Assembly (NCBI GenBank): GCA_038530555.1
Contig: JBCBCN010000001.1
Location: forward strand, 248,001 to 312,000
Length of the DNA: 64,000 bases
Source: HKCCE3408 sp038530555
GTDB taxonomy: Bacteria; Pseudomonadota; Alphaproteobacteria; Rhodobacterales; Rhodobacteraceae
Reading direction: 5' to 3'
Part shown: one piece after another, positions 8,760 through 17,153 of the stretch
How the letters are laid out: every line of letters starts with the position of its first letter
Position numbering within the stretch: position 1 is the stretch's first letter
Notes under the pieces: model-generated
Told to the model about the DNA's origin: nothing
The model's input: only the letters and a program-made list of their open reading frames with translations
Databases searched by the model: none
Position numbers and translations under genes: made by a program

Positions 8760-8996
8760 ATGCCGATGCAGGCCAATGAGATCGAAGCCCTCCTGCGGGA
8801 ACGCTTTCCCGAGGCTGAGATCCGCGTCGATGGCAGCGACGGTGTGCATATGGCCGCGATGGTCGTCGACGAAAGCTTTCGCGGCATGAACCGGGTGCAG
8901 CAACAGCGCGCGGTCTATGCGGCGCTCAAGGGCAAGATGGATGGGCCAGACGGTGAGCTCCACGCCCTTGCGCTCACGACGCGGGCGCCGGAATGA
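8760..8996 (+). CDS. bolA: BolA-family protein
   Basis: A 78-residue BolA/IbaG-type protein that partners monothiol glutaredoxins in iron-sulfur cluster and iron signalling. The class II KH-like fold is indicated by EIEALLRERFPEAEIRVD, a central GVHMAAMVV strand and the conserved His in ELHALALTT near the C-terminus. It sits 0.2 kb upstream of the CGFS glutaredoxin gene, a typical pairing. The stop overlaps the start of a 45-codon gene, and that junction has been duplicated. Confidence 0.93.
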   Translation: MPMQANEIEALLRERFPEAEIRVDGSDGVHMAAMVVDESFRGMNRVQQQRAVYAALKGKMDGPDGELHALALTTRAPE

Positions 8997-9022
8997 GCGG
9001 GGCGGGCGCCGGAATGAGCGGG
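8981..9022 (+). repeat. Perfect 21-bp tandem duplication over a stop/start junction
   Basis: Bases 8981-9001 and 9002-9022 are identical. The unit contains the ATGA where the bolA stop overlaps the next start. Because 21 is a multiple of three, the duplication keeps the downstream frame open and gives it two in-frame ATG codons (8993 and 9014). Confidence 0.9.
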
Positions 9023-9130
9023 CTGGATCCTGCGGGCCTGCTATGGCTGGCCTTTGAAGTCGCAAGCGCGGTCGGGTTTGTCGGCCTGTGCGTCTACGCC
9101 TATTTCGAGACGCGGCGGCGACGTTTATGA
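8993..9130 (+). CDS. Small membrane peptide between bolA and grxD (45 aa)
   Basis: A 45-residue frame with its ATG overlapping the bolA stop, followed by a hydrophobic helix (about residues 15-37, LLWLAFEVASAVGFVGL) and a basic end, TRRRRL. The arrangement and composition suggest a translationally coupled one-helix membrane peptide. A second in-frame ATG at codon 8 arose by the 21-bp duplication, so the original start may be either. Function unknown; its position between bolA and grxD hints at a link to iron or redox control, but that is speculation. Confidence 0.55.
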   Translation: MSGAGAGMSGLDPAGLLWLAFEVASAVGFVGLCVYAYFETRRRRL

Positions 9131-9216
9131 GAGCCGCACTCGACCTTCGGCTCAGTTATGGGCATATGGAGCCGATAGATTTGCCCGATAGGTTTCAACG
9201 AGCGTGAGGAATTGAC

Positions 9217-9591
9217 ATGACGACCGAGCTGAACTCCGCCGAAGACGCGATCAAAACGGTGATCGGGGAAAACGACGTGGTGCTGTTCATGAAGGGCACC
9301 AAGATGATGCCGCAATGCGGCTTTTCGAACAAAGTCGCGGGTGTGCTCAATTACCTCAACATCGAGTATCAGGACATCAACGTGCTGATGGACGACACGA
9401 TCCGTCAGGGCATCAAAGACTTTTCCGACTGGCCGACGATCCCGCAGCTTTATGTCAAAGGCGAGTTCATCGGCGGCTGTGACATCGTCATTGAGATGAC
9501 CCTGTCAGGTGAGCTCGATCAGCTCTTCGAGACGAACGGCGTGACATTTGACAAAGCCGCGGCGGAGAAGATCCGCGAGCATAACGCTTGA
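9217..9591 (+). CDS. grxD: Monothiol glutaredoxin, CGFS type (Grx4)
   Basis: A 124-residue CGFS-type glutaredoxin that binds and transfers [2Fe-2S] clusters, usually with BolA. The active-site motif PQCGFSNK lies at about residues 32-39. The glutathione-binding WPTIPQLYVKGEFIGGCD segment follows. A GTGAGG ribosome-binding site precedes the ATG at 9217. Confidence 0.96.
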   Translation: MTTELNSAEDAIKTVIGENDVVLFMKGTKMMPQCGFSNKVAGVLNYLNIEYQDINVLMDDTIRQGIKDFSDWPTIPQLYVKGEFIGGCDIVIEMTLSGELDQLFETNGVTFDKAAAEKIREHNA

Positions 9592-9627
9592 GCCTGGCCC
9601 GCTGCGTCGTGCGCGCGGGCGGGATTT

Positions 9628-9650
9628 GAGTATTTAAGGAAAAGTGAAGG
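9628..9650 (+). repeat. Dispersed intergenic motif, diverged copy
   Basis: The sequence GAGTATTT followed by GGAAAAGTGAAGG matches the reverse complement of the motif copies at 37 and 51 kb but lacks their CTCCGGCGGGAG hairpin. It sits between the convergent grxD and der genes. Confidence 0.5.
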
Positions 9651-9673
9651 AGCGGGTCCTTCGGCGGCCTGTC

Positions 9674-11128
9674 TTAGGACTTTTTGGTGGCGCCCCGGCG
9701 CACATGTTTGGCCAGGCGCGAGGGCGTGGATTTCTTGCGGTCCTTATAGGGATTTTTCTCGGCCCGGCTGCGCATCCATAGCCGGATCGGCGTGCCCGGC
9801 ATGTCAAAGTCCTCGCGCAAACCATTGATAAGATATCGCGAATAGCTTTCGGGCAGTTTATCCGGGAGCGAGCACATCACCACAAAGCCCGGCGGGCGGG
9901 TCTTGGCCTGGGTGATGTAGCGCAGCTTGATGCGCCGCCCGCCCGGAGCTGGGGGCGGATGCGCTGCGGTCATCTCGGCCAACCATTCGTTGAGCTGGGC
10001 CGTGGGCACGCGGCGGTTCCAAACCTCATGGGCGCGCAGGATCGCCCCGCGCAACCGTTCCAGCCCCTTGCCCGTCTTGGCCGAGAGCGTCACCAGAGGC
10101 GCGCCGCGAAGCTGCGGTAGAAGGCGGGTAAAGGCCTCTTTCAGCTCTGCGAGCTTCTCCTGCTTTTCGCCCTCAAGGTCCCATTTGTTGACCGCGACGA
10201 CCACCGCGCGGCCCTCCCGCTCGGCGAGATCGGCGATGCGCAGGTCTTGTTGTTCGAACGGGATCGCCGCATCGAGCAGAACGACCACCACCTCGGCGAA
10301 CTGCACCGCGCGCAGCCCGTCCGAGACTGAGAGTTTTTCCAGCTTTTCCTGTACTTTGGCCTTTTTGCGCATCCCCGCGGTATCAAAGATCCGCATTGGC
10401 GTGCCGGCCCAGGTGAGCGGCACGGCGATGGCGTCTCGCGTGATGCCGGCCTCGGGGCCGGTCAGCAAACGCTCATCGCCGAGTATCTTGTTAATCAGCG
10501 TGGATTTGCCCGCATTGGGCCGCCCGATGACGGCGATCTGCATTGGCCGCGCAGCGGCCTCGGCAGCCGCCTCGGCATCTTCGACATCGAGATCGGCCAG
10601 TGCAGTATCGCGCCCGTCTGAGGCTTCCTCCGCAGCCTCGATCAGGGGCGCCAAAGCTGCGGCCAACTCTCCCATCCCCTCGCCATGTTCGGCCGACAGG
10701 GCAAGCGGCTCGCCCAGCCCAAGCTCATAGGCTTCAAGCACACCGGCCTCACCCGCCCTGCCCTCAGACTTGTTCACGCCCAAGATCACCTGCCGGTCCT
10801 GACGGCGCAAAAGCTCGGCGAAGTCCCGATCCACTGGCGTCAGGCCGGCCCGCGCATCGACGAGGAACAGGCAGGCATCGGCCATGGCCACTGCCCGCTC
10901 GGTCAGCTTGCGCATGCGGCCCTGGAGGCTCTCATCCTGGGCCAGTTCCAAACCTGCCGTGTCGATCACAGTAAAGCTAAACGGGCCCAGCCGCGCCTCG
11001 CCCTCGCGCAGATCGCGCGTCACGCCCGGCTGATCATCGACAAGCGCCAAGCGCTTGCCCACCAGCCGGTTGAACAAGGCCGATTTGCCCACATTCGGGC
11101 GTCCGATGATGGCGAGGGTGAAGGCCAT
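9674..11128 (-). CDS. der: GTPase Der (EngA), ribosome assembly factor
   Basis: An essential tandem GTPase for 50S subunit maturation, 484 residues. G1 motifs are GRPNVGKSA (about residues 8-16) and GRPNAGKST (about 200-208); the first domain has NKSE and the second NKWD for guanine recognition. A KH-like C-terminal domain and a basic tail (KDRKKS...RRGATKKS) follow. The start chosen is the ATG at 11128 (MAFTLAIIGRPN); the frame is open a little further but adds unconserved residues. In Rhodobacterales der is often near bamB and the yfgM-like gene; here those lie 30 kb away. Confidence 0.97.
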   Translation of the reverse strand: MAFTLAIIGRPNVGKSALFNRLVGKRLALVDDQPGVTRDLREGEARLGPFSFTVIDTAGLELAQDESLQGRMRKLTERAVAMADACLFLVDARAGLTPVDRDFAELLRRQDRQVILGVNKSEGRAGEAGVLEAYELGLGEPLALSAEHGEGMGELAAALAPLIEAAEEASDGRDTALADLDVEDAEAAAEAAARPMQIAVIGRPNAGKSTLINKILGDERLLTGPEAGITRDAIAVPLTWAGTPMRIFDTAGMRKKAKVQEKLEKLSVSDGLRAVQFAEVVVVLLDAAIPFEQQDLRIADLAEREGRAVVVAVNKWDLEGEKQEKLAELKEAFTRLLPQLRGAPLVTLSAKTGKGLERLRGAILRAHEVWNRRVPTAQLNEWLAEMTAAHPPPAPGGRRIKLRYITQAKTRPPGFVVMCSLPDKLPESYSRYLINGLREDFDMPGTPIRLWMRSRAEKNPYKDRKKSTPSRLAKHVRRGATKKS

Positions 11129-11195
11129 GGCCGCGCTTACCTCAGCCCTGCGCGGTTGGAAAGGCACGAGCCAGGAAGATTTTGAAAGGGCGGAT

Positions 11196-12236
11196 TTAAG
11201 CGGGGAAGAAACCGGTGTCGAAGGGCACCGAAAGGTCTCTGCCGCTGATATCCCTCAGCGTGAGCGTGTCACGGCCCTCCTCGATCGCCACCACCTCGGA
11301 CCAGCCCGGCGGACGCGGCAGCGAGATCATCGCATGCCGGATCACATGGCGCGGCCCCAAGGTCAGCGTCGTGGGCACCTCCATCGCGCGCAAGGGATTT
11401 TCGCCCTGGCTGTAGCTGAGGCCAGTGGCCCCGGCGGCGATCCCATCTTCGATCCCGATCACGCCGGTATGCCGCCCATTCCAGGGCGCGAAATCCCTGC
11501 CTCCGTTTGAGATCCACAGCATCGTCACGGGCAATTGGCGTGCGTCTTTGAGCACCACCAGCATGTCGTCCTCGGCCTCGCGCATCAGGACGGTCCAGCC
11601 GAGCCGCGCACCCCGTGCCTCAACCAAGATCGCGAAATCCTCCACCGTATGGGCGGCGGGGTATCGGCGGAGATCCCATTGGCTACCGTCCTCGCAAGCC
11701 AGGCTCAGATCCGGGCGAATTTGGCCAAGGGCCCAGAGGTTGCGGCCCTCATATTGCGGCTTGGGATCGGTCAAAACGGCGCGTTTTGGTGAAAAGCTTA
11801 AGGTGCCACCGGCCTGCATCCGCGCCATCGGATGATGCGCGAGCGACACCTCACCCGCGCCGCCATCCAACGTATGGCTTGAATAGAGCACCTGATCTAA
11901 TACAGAAATCTCTTTCGTAATATCAACGTTATAAAGCTCATTCCTCAAGTAAAGCGCGGCGCGGGAGACGTCTTGCGACACCACCTCCCAAGGACCCGTG
12001 GCAGAGGCGCCATGGAGCGGGCCACCCGCCACATCGTCGGCGCAGAACGGCAAGCAAAAGAAATCCCCCGCCAGGCGCTTTTCGCAGACCGCCAGGCTTT
12101 CGAGCGCCTGCATCTCCGGCTCATCTCGCCAGGGCGCCCGGTGCAGCACGTCACGGCCCAAGACCTGCCAAAGCGGGATATTGCCTGGCCCGGGATCGAG
12201 TGTGAGGCGGGCATCGCCGTGCCTGAGCTCAATCAT
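11196..12236 (-). CDS. Galactose-mutarotase-like hypothetical protein
   Basis: A 346-residue protein with the alternating beta-rich character of aldose 1-epimerase/mutarotase-like carbohydrate-binding folds (for example LAHHPMARMQAGGTLSFSPKRA and WISNGGRDFAPWNGRHTGVIGIEDG). I do not recognise a named family with certainty. It overlaps the upstream HpcH/HpaI aldolase gene by four bases, so the two are an operon and probably serve a common sugar-acid or aldol-product pathway. Catalytic residues cannot be assigned with confidence. Confidence 0.65.
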   Translation of the reverse strand: MIELRHGDARLTLDPGPGNIPLWQVLGRDVLHRAPWRDEPEMQALESLAVCEKRLAGDFFCLPFCADDVAGGPLHGASATGPWEVVSQDVSRAALYLRNELYNVDITKEISVLDQVLYSSHTLDGGAGEVSLAHHPMARMQAGGTLSFSPKRAVLTDPKPQYEGRNLWALGQIRPDLSLACEDGSQWDLRRYPAAHTVEDFAILVEARGARLGWTVLMREAEDDMLVVLKDARQLPVTMLWISNGGRDFAPWNGRHTGVIGIEDGIAAGATGLSYSQGENPLRAMEVPTTLTLGPRHVIRHAMISLPRPPGWSEVVAIEEGRDTLTLRDISGRDLSVPFDTGFFPA

Positions 12237-12988
12237 TGTGGGAGCCGCAGGAGCGCCTCACGCAGAACACCCGCATCGCCACCCAGGCTTTGCAGATTGA
12301 CGCCCAGGGCGCGGTAGCGTGCGCGGGTCTCATCGGAATGGCTGACGATGCCGGACGGTTTGCCTGCGGCGTGAATGCGTAAGATGGCATCCTTGATTGC
12401 GGCCTGCATATCCGGGTGATCCGGCTCGGCCAGATAGCCCATATCGGCGGCGAGATCGGCCGGGCCAATGAAGAGCCCGTCGATCCCCTCCACCGCGGCA
12501 ATCGCCTCAATATTCGCGACAGCCTCGGCGGTTTCGATCTGTACGATCACGCAGATCTCCGCATTGGCACTTGCCTGGTAGCCCTGGATCGCACCGAAGC
12601 GTGTGGCCCGCGCGACGCTGGCGCCATTGCCGCGGATGCCTTCGGGCGGGTAGCGACAGGCGCGCACGACGGCCTGGGCCTCCTGGGGCGTGTTGATGAT
12701 CGGCACCAGGATGGTTTGCGCGCCCAGATCGAGGACCTGCTTGAGGATCCAGGTCTCCGCCGCGGGCACGCGCACGATGGCCTCCGCCGGTGTGGGCTCT
12801 AGCGTGCGCAATTGCGCTTGAATGCCGACCGGGTCCCAGGGGCCGTGCTCTGCGTCAATGAGGCACCAATCAAAGCCGCACATCCCGGCGATCTCGGCCA
12901 CATTGTCTGAGCCCAGATTGAGCCACAGCCCTTCCAGCCGTGCCCCGTCTGCCAGGGCCGCTTTGAGCTTGTTTCGCGGTGCCGCCAT
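12233..12988 (-). CDS. HpcH/HpaI-family aldolase
   Basis: A 251-residue metal-dependent class II aldolase of the HpaI type, which cleaves 2-keto-3-deoxy acids to pyruvate and an aldehyde. Visible landmarks are the catalytic DAEHGPWD (residues 45-52, His48 as base), the metal ligand Glu152 in QIETAEAV, and Asp178 in IGPADLA. The substrate is not predictable. It is transcribed away from the DMGDH-like gene, and the 185-base gap between them holds a perfect inverted repeat that could control both. Confidence 0.9.
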   Translation of the reverse strand: MAAPRNKLKAALADGARLEGLWLNLGSDNVAEIAGMCGFDWCLIDAEHGPWDPVGIQAQLRTLEPTPAEAIVRVPAAETWILKQVLDLGAQTILVPIINTPQEAQAVVRACRYPPEGIRGNGASVARATRFGAIQGYQASANAEICVIVQIETAEAVANIEAIAAVEGIDGLFIGPADLAADMGYLAEPDHPDMQAAIKDAILRIHAAGKPSGIVSHSDETRARYRALGVNLQSLGGDAGVLREALLRLPQ

Positions 12989-13084
12989 CTGCCCGCCCTC
13001 CCTTTATCCTTTGCCGCGAGCCTATGGGTGCGGCCGGTCACCGGCAAGAGGCCGCGCCGTGCCTTGCGCCATCAAATCTCGCTT

Positions 13085-13102
13085 CTAGACACAAATGTCT
13101 AG
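13085..13102. promoter_or_regulatory. Candidate operator, CTAGACA-N4-TGTCTAG
   Basis: A perfect 7-bp inverted repeat with spacer CAAA lies in the divergent intergenic region between the HpcH/HpaI aldolase gene and the DMGDH-like gene. Its size and symmetry fit a TetR-family dimer site. The TetR-type gene at 17154, in the same cluster, is the obvious candidate to bind it. That link is inference from position. Confidence 0.55.
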
Positions 13103-13173
13103 GCGGATGCGAAACGACGTGCCAAGCTCGGTCGAAGGATCAGATTCGGGCTCAACTTTCAGGGGGCGTCACA

Positions 13174-15585
13174 ATGGCAATGAACTCACATTATCGCGTC
13201 GTGATCATCGGCGGCGGGGTCGTCGGCACCTCGGTCGCCTACCATCTCGCGAAATACGGCTGGAGCGATGTCTGTCTGCTGGAGCGGTCGGTCCTCACCG
13301 CGGGCTCCTCCTGGCACGCAGCGGGCGGGGTGCACGCGCTTAACGCCGATCCCAACATGGCCGCGCTGCAGGGCTACACCATCGATCTGCTCTCCGAGAT
13401 TCAAGAGGAGTCAGGTCAGGATATCGGCCTGCATATGACCGGCGGATTGGTGCTTGCCGGCACGCAAGACCGCTGGGAATGGCTGCAATCGGCCTATCGC
13501 GTCTTTCAGTCCATCGGCATCGAAGATTGCGAACTGATCAGCCCCGAAGAGGCGCAGCGCCGGTGCCCGATCATGTCGACCGAGGGCATCACCGGGGCTA
13601 TGTGGGCCGACCGCGAGGGCTATGTGGACACGACCGGCACGGTGCATGCGTATGCAACGGCCGCCAAAATGCGCGGCGCCAGCATTTTTGAGCACACCAA
13701 GGTCGAAGAGCTGATCCAGACCTCCGAGGGATGGAAGATCGTCACCGACAAGGGCACCATCACCTGCGAGCATGTGGTGAATGCCGCCGGGCTCTGGGCT
13801 AAGCAAGTGGGCCGGATGGCGGGGATTGAGCTTCCGGTGAGCCCGCTCAAGCACCACTACCTTATCTCAGATACGATCCCAGCGCTGGAGGAGATTAATT
13901 TCGAGATGCCGATGGCGGTGGACCTCGAGGGCTTCACCTATTTGCGCCAGGACCAAAAGGGCGTTCTGCTGGGCATCTACGAGATCAACCATGAGCATTG
14001 GGCGATGGACGGCGCGCCTTGGGATTACGGGATGGAGCTGTTCCAGGAACAGACTGACCGGATCGAGAATGAGCTTATCTGCGGCTTCAACCGCTATCCC
14101 GTGCTCCAAGATGTGGGAGTAAAGACCTGGGTCAACGGCGCCTTCACCTTCGCGCCTGACGGCAACCCCCTGGTGGGTCCCGTGCCGGGCAAGCCGGGTT
14201 ATTGGTGCGCCTGCGCGGTGATGGCGGGCTTCCTACAGGGCGGCGGCGTGGGTAAATCGCTGGCCGAATGGATGATCCACGGGGAGGCCGAGGCCGATGT
14301 CTGGTCGATGGATGTCACGCGGTTTGGCACCTGGGCCGAGAACCGGCGCTATATCCGCGAGACCACGGGACAGTTCTATTCGCGCCGCTTCGTGATGACC
14401 TACCCGAACGAGCAACTGCCTGCGGGGCGGCCGCTGAAAATGGCGCCCGCCCATGACGCTATGGACGCCGCGGGCGCGGTCTGGGGCACCTCCTGGGACA
14501 TGGAAGTGCCGCTCTACTTCGCGCCCAAGGACTTCGCCGAGACGCCCACACTCAAACGCTCGAACGCGCATGACATCGTGGCTGAGGAATGCCGCGCCGT
14601 GCGCGGGGCGGTGGGCCTGCTCGATATCTCCGCCTTCTCCCGCTACGAGGTCACCGGGCCCGATGCCGAAAGCTGGCTCGACGGACTTTTGGCCTGCAAA
14701 CTCCCCAAGCCGGGCCGCGCCAAGCTCGCGCCGATGCTGGCCGAGGATGGCCGCCTCAAGGGCGATTTGACCGTGTTCAACTGGGGCGATGGAACCTGGT
14801 GGATCATGGGCAGTTATTACCTGCGCCGCTGGCACATGCGCTGGTTTAACGATCACCTGCAAGGCAATGTTTTCGTGCGGGATTTGGGCGAGGAGGTATG
14901 CGGATTCTCCCTGGCCGGGCCGAACTCGCGCGCCGTGATCGAAAGCCTGACCGAAGACCCGGTCAGCGCGCTTCCCTTCATGGGCTGCGGGCGCTTCGAT
15001 ATCGGCCTCATTCGCGCCAGCGTCGCCCGGATGAGCGTCGCCGGAGAGCTCGGCTTTGAGATCAACTGCCGCTACGGCGATCACGTAGCTCTGCGCCGGA
15101 TGCTGCTGGAGGCGGGCGCGGAGCATGGGATCCGCGAATACGGCTTCAATGCGCTCCTGTCCCTGCGATTGGAGAAAAGCTTTGGCATCTGGTCGGCGGA
15201 GTTTACCCAAGGGTATACGCCCGGCATGACCGGCATGGATCGCTGGATCGCCTGGGACAAACCGGCCTTCACCGGACGCGCGGCGGCCATTACCGAACGG
15301 GACGGCAACGGCCCGGCGAAAAAGCTGGTGACATTGGAAATCGCCGACGGGGACAGCGATGCCAGCGGGTTCGAGCCGATCTGGTCCAATGGCGAAAAGG
15401 TCGGCTTCGTGACCTCGGGCGGTTTCGGGCACACGCTGAAAAAGTCGCTCGCTATGGCATTGGTCGAGCCGGATGTTTCTGAGCCCGGCACCGATCTGAG
15501 CGTGCATGTCGTGGGCGTGGAGCGTGCGGCGCGGGTCATCCCGCCCTCGCCCTATGACCCCGAAGGCTTGGCGATGCGGGGATGA
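13174..15585 (+). CDS. FAD-dependent oxidoreductase with GcvT domain (dimethylglycine/sarcosine dehydrogenase-like)
   Basis: An 803-residue two-domain enzyme. The N-terminal FAD domain begins with VVIIGGGVVGTSVAYHLAK (residues 9-27). GSSWHAAGG (His48) matches the segment where dimethylglycine dehydrogenases bind FAD covalently. The C-terminal part (about 430-800) is GcvT-like and would bind tetrahydrofolate and take up the released one-carbon unit. Expected reaction: oxidative N-demethylation of a methylated glycine or betaine-derived amine to methylene-THF. The start is the ATG at 13174 after AGGGGGCG. Its stop overlaps the MttB gene by four bases, so the two are co-translated and probably act on one pathway. 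Confidence 0.9.
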   Translation: MAMNSHYRVVIIGGGVVGTSVAYHLAKYGWSDVCLLERSVLTAGSSWHAAGGVHALNADPNMAALQGYTIDLLSEIQEESGQDIGLHMTGGLVLAGTQDRWEWLQSAYRVFQSIGIEDCELISPEEAQRRCPIMSTEGITGAMWADREGYVDTTGTVHAYATAAKMRGASIFEHTKVEELIQTSEGWKIVTDKGTITCEHVVNAAGLWAKQVGRMAGIELPVSPLKHHYLISDTIPALEEINFEMPMAVDLEGFTYLRQDQKGVLLGIYEINHEHWAMDGAPWDYGMELFQEQTDRIENELICGFNRYPVLQDVGVKTWVNGAFTFAPDGNPLVGPVPGKPGYWCACAVMAGFLQGGGVGKSLAEWMIHGEAEADVWSMDVTRFGTWAENRRYIRETTGQFYSRRFVMTYPNEQLPAGRPLKMAPAHDAMDAAGAVWGTSWDMEVPLYFAPKDFAETPTLKRSNAHDIVAEECRAVRGAVGLLDISAFSRYEVTGPDAESWLDGLLACKLPKPGRAKLAPMLAEDGRLKGDLTVFNWGDGTWWIMGSYYLRRWHMRWFNDHLQGNVFVRDLGEEVCGFSLAGPNSRAVIESLTEDPVSALPFMGCGRFDIGLIRASVARMSVAGELGFEINCRYGDHVALRRMLLEAGAEHGIREYGFNALLSLRLEKSFGIWSAEFTQGYTPGMTGMDRWIAWDKPAFTGRAAAITERDGNGPAKKLVTLEIADGDSDASGFEPIWSNGEKVGFVTSGGFGHTLKKSLAMALVEPDVSEPGTDLSVHVVGVERAARVIPPSPYDPEGLAMRG

Positions 15586-17126
15586 GCCTGGACGAAAAGG
15601 ATCGTGTCGGCGGTCGCGGGCGCAGGCGGCGGCGAGACAGCGCCCCGCCGCCGGGGCGCGCGGTCAATTACCGCCAGCTCAAAAATCCCTTCCCGCCGAT
15701 GGACGTGTTCTCAACCGATGAGATCACGGCGATGCACGAAACCGCGCTCAAGACGCTCGAAGAGCTTGGGATGCGCGTGCTGCTCCCCGAAGCGCGGGAG
15801 GCCTTCGCCAAGGCAGGCGCGCGCGTAGACGAGGACATGGTGTTTCTGGGACTCGACATCGTCGAGGCAGCGCTTGAGAGCGCCCCGCGCGCCATCCCCT
15901 GCCATGGCGGCGATCCGGCCCGCGATGTGACGCTCGCGCTCGGCAATCTGGCCTTTCAGCCCGGCGCGGGCGCGCCCCATGCCACGGACCGGACCCAAGG
16001 CCGCCGCCCCGGACGCCTGAGTGACTTCCGCGATCTGGTGACGCTGACGCAGGCCTTCGACATTTTGCATATGATCCCGCCCCTGGTCGAGCCGCAGGAT
16101 ATCGACACCCATATCCGCCACTACGCCACGCTCGAGGCGCAACTGACGCTCAGCGACAAGCTGCCCTTCATCTTTTCCCGTGGCACGCCACAAGTCATGC
16201 AAAGCCTGGAGCTTTTGCGCGATTTCCGCGGCCTCGACGATGCGGCGCTTATGAACACTGTTCACGCCTATAACATCATCAACACCAACTCGCCGCGCAC
16301 GCTCGATGTGCCGATGGCCCAGGGCCTGATCGATTTCGCCCGCATGGGTCAGGTGTCGATCGTCACGCCCTTCACCCTGATGGGGGCGATGGCGCCGATT
16401 ACAGTCGCAGGCGCCATTACGCTCAGCCATGCAGAGGCGCTGGCGGCGATCACGCTCACGCAACTGATCCGCCCCGGCGCGCCGGTCTGTTACGGCACCT
16501 TCACCTCGAATGTGGACATGAAATCGGGCGCTCCCGCCTTTGGCACGCCGTCGCATTTTCAGGCCTCACTGGCCGCCGGGCAATTGGCGCGGCTGATCGG
16601 CCTGCCCTGGCGCTCCGCTGCGGGGTCGGCGGCCAATATGAACGATGTTCAAGCCGCGAACGAGAACCAGTTCGGCCTCTGGGGCTGTCTGATGGCGGGG
16701 GCGACGGTGGTGATCCATGCGGCAGGCTGGCTCGAAGGCGGCCTAACCGTCAGCTATGAGAAACTGATCTGCGATGTCGAAATCCTAAACATGGTGGCCG
16801 AGCTTTGCGCGGGCGCCCAGGCGGGCGGCGACGAGATCGGCTTCGACGCGCTGAGCGAGGTTGCGCCCCAGGGCCATTTCTTTGCCACCGGACAGACCAT
16901 GGCGCGCTATGCGAGCGAGTTTTATGAGCCCGTCCTGCACGCCTATCCCAACTATGGCAGCTGGCAGGAGGCGGGTGCGCAAGGCCTCAGCGAACGCGCC
17001 ACAAGCGCCTGGCAGGCAATCCTGGCCGAGCCGCCACGTCCACGCATCGACACAAAACGCCTGGGTCATTTCCAGGACAAAGCTGCCCGCATGCGGGAGG
17101 CCGGTGGCGCGGCGCCCGTTTCATGA
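15582..17126 (+). CDS. Trimethylamine methyltransferase (MttB) family protein, non-pyrrolysine
   Basis: A 514-residue MttB-family TIM-barrel methyltransferase. The family includes pyrrolysine-containing trimethylamine methyltransferases and non-pyrrolysine members that demethylate quaternary amines such as glycine betaine onto a corrinoid protein. The frame here is read without any internal TAG, so it is of the non-pyrrolysine type. Family features include NPFPPMDVFSTDEI near the N-terminus and NMNDVQAANENQFGLWG in the C-terminal half. The N-terminus is arginine-rich. No corrinoid protein or reactivase gene lies nearby. It is coupled to the FAD/GcvT gene; a quaternary amine substrate is inference. 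Confidence 0.92.
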   Translation: MSLDEKDRVGGRGRRRRRDSAPPPGRAVNYRQLKNPFPPMDVFSTDEITAMHETALKTLEELGMRVLLPEAREAFAKAGARVDEDMVFLGLDIVEAALESAPRAIPCHGGDPARDVTLALGNLAFQPGAGAPHATDRTQGRRPGRLSDFRDLVTLTQAFDILHMIPPLVEPQDIDTHIRHYATLEAQLTLSDKLPFIFSRGTPQVMQSLELLRDFRGLDDAALMNTVHAYNIINTNSPRTLDVPMAQGLIDFARMGQVSIVTPFTLMGAMAPITVAGAITLSHAEALAAITLTQLIRPGAPVCYGTFTSNVDMKSGAPAFGTPSHFQASLAAGQLARLIGLPWRSAAGSAANMNDVQAANENQFGLWGCLMAGATVVIHAAGWLEGGLTVSYEKLICDVEILNMVAELCAGAQAGGDEIGFDALSEVAPQGHFFATGQTMARYASEFYEPVLHAYPNYGSWQEAGAQGLSERATSAWQAILAEPPRPRIDTKRLGHFQDKAARMREAGGAAPVS

Positions 17127-17153
17127 TGAGGGTTTCGTGATGGGTTGGTCGTA

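Noticed and set aside
14233..15507. Long open frame antisense to the FAD/GcvT gene
   Set aside because: Antisense shadow in a high-GC region; the + strand protein is well conserved.
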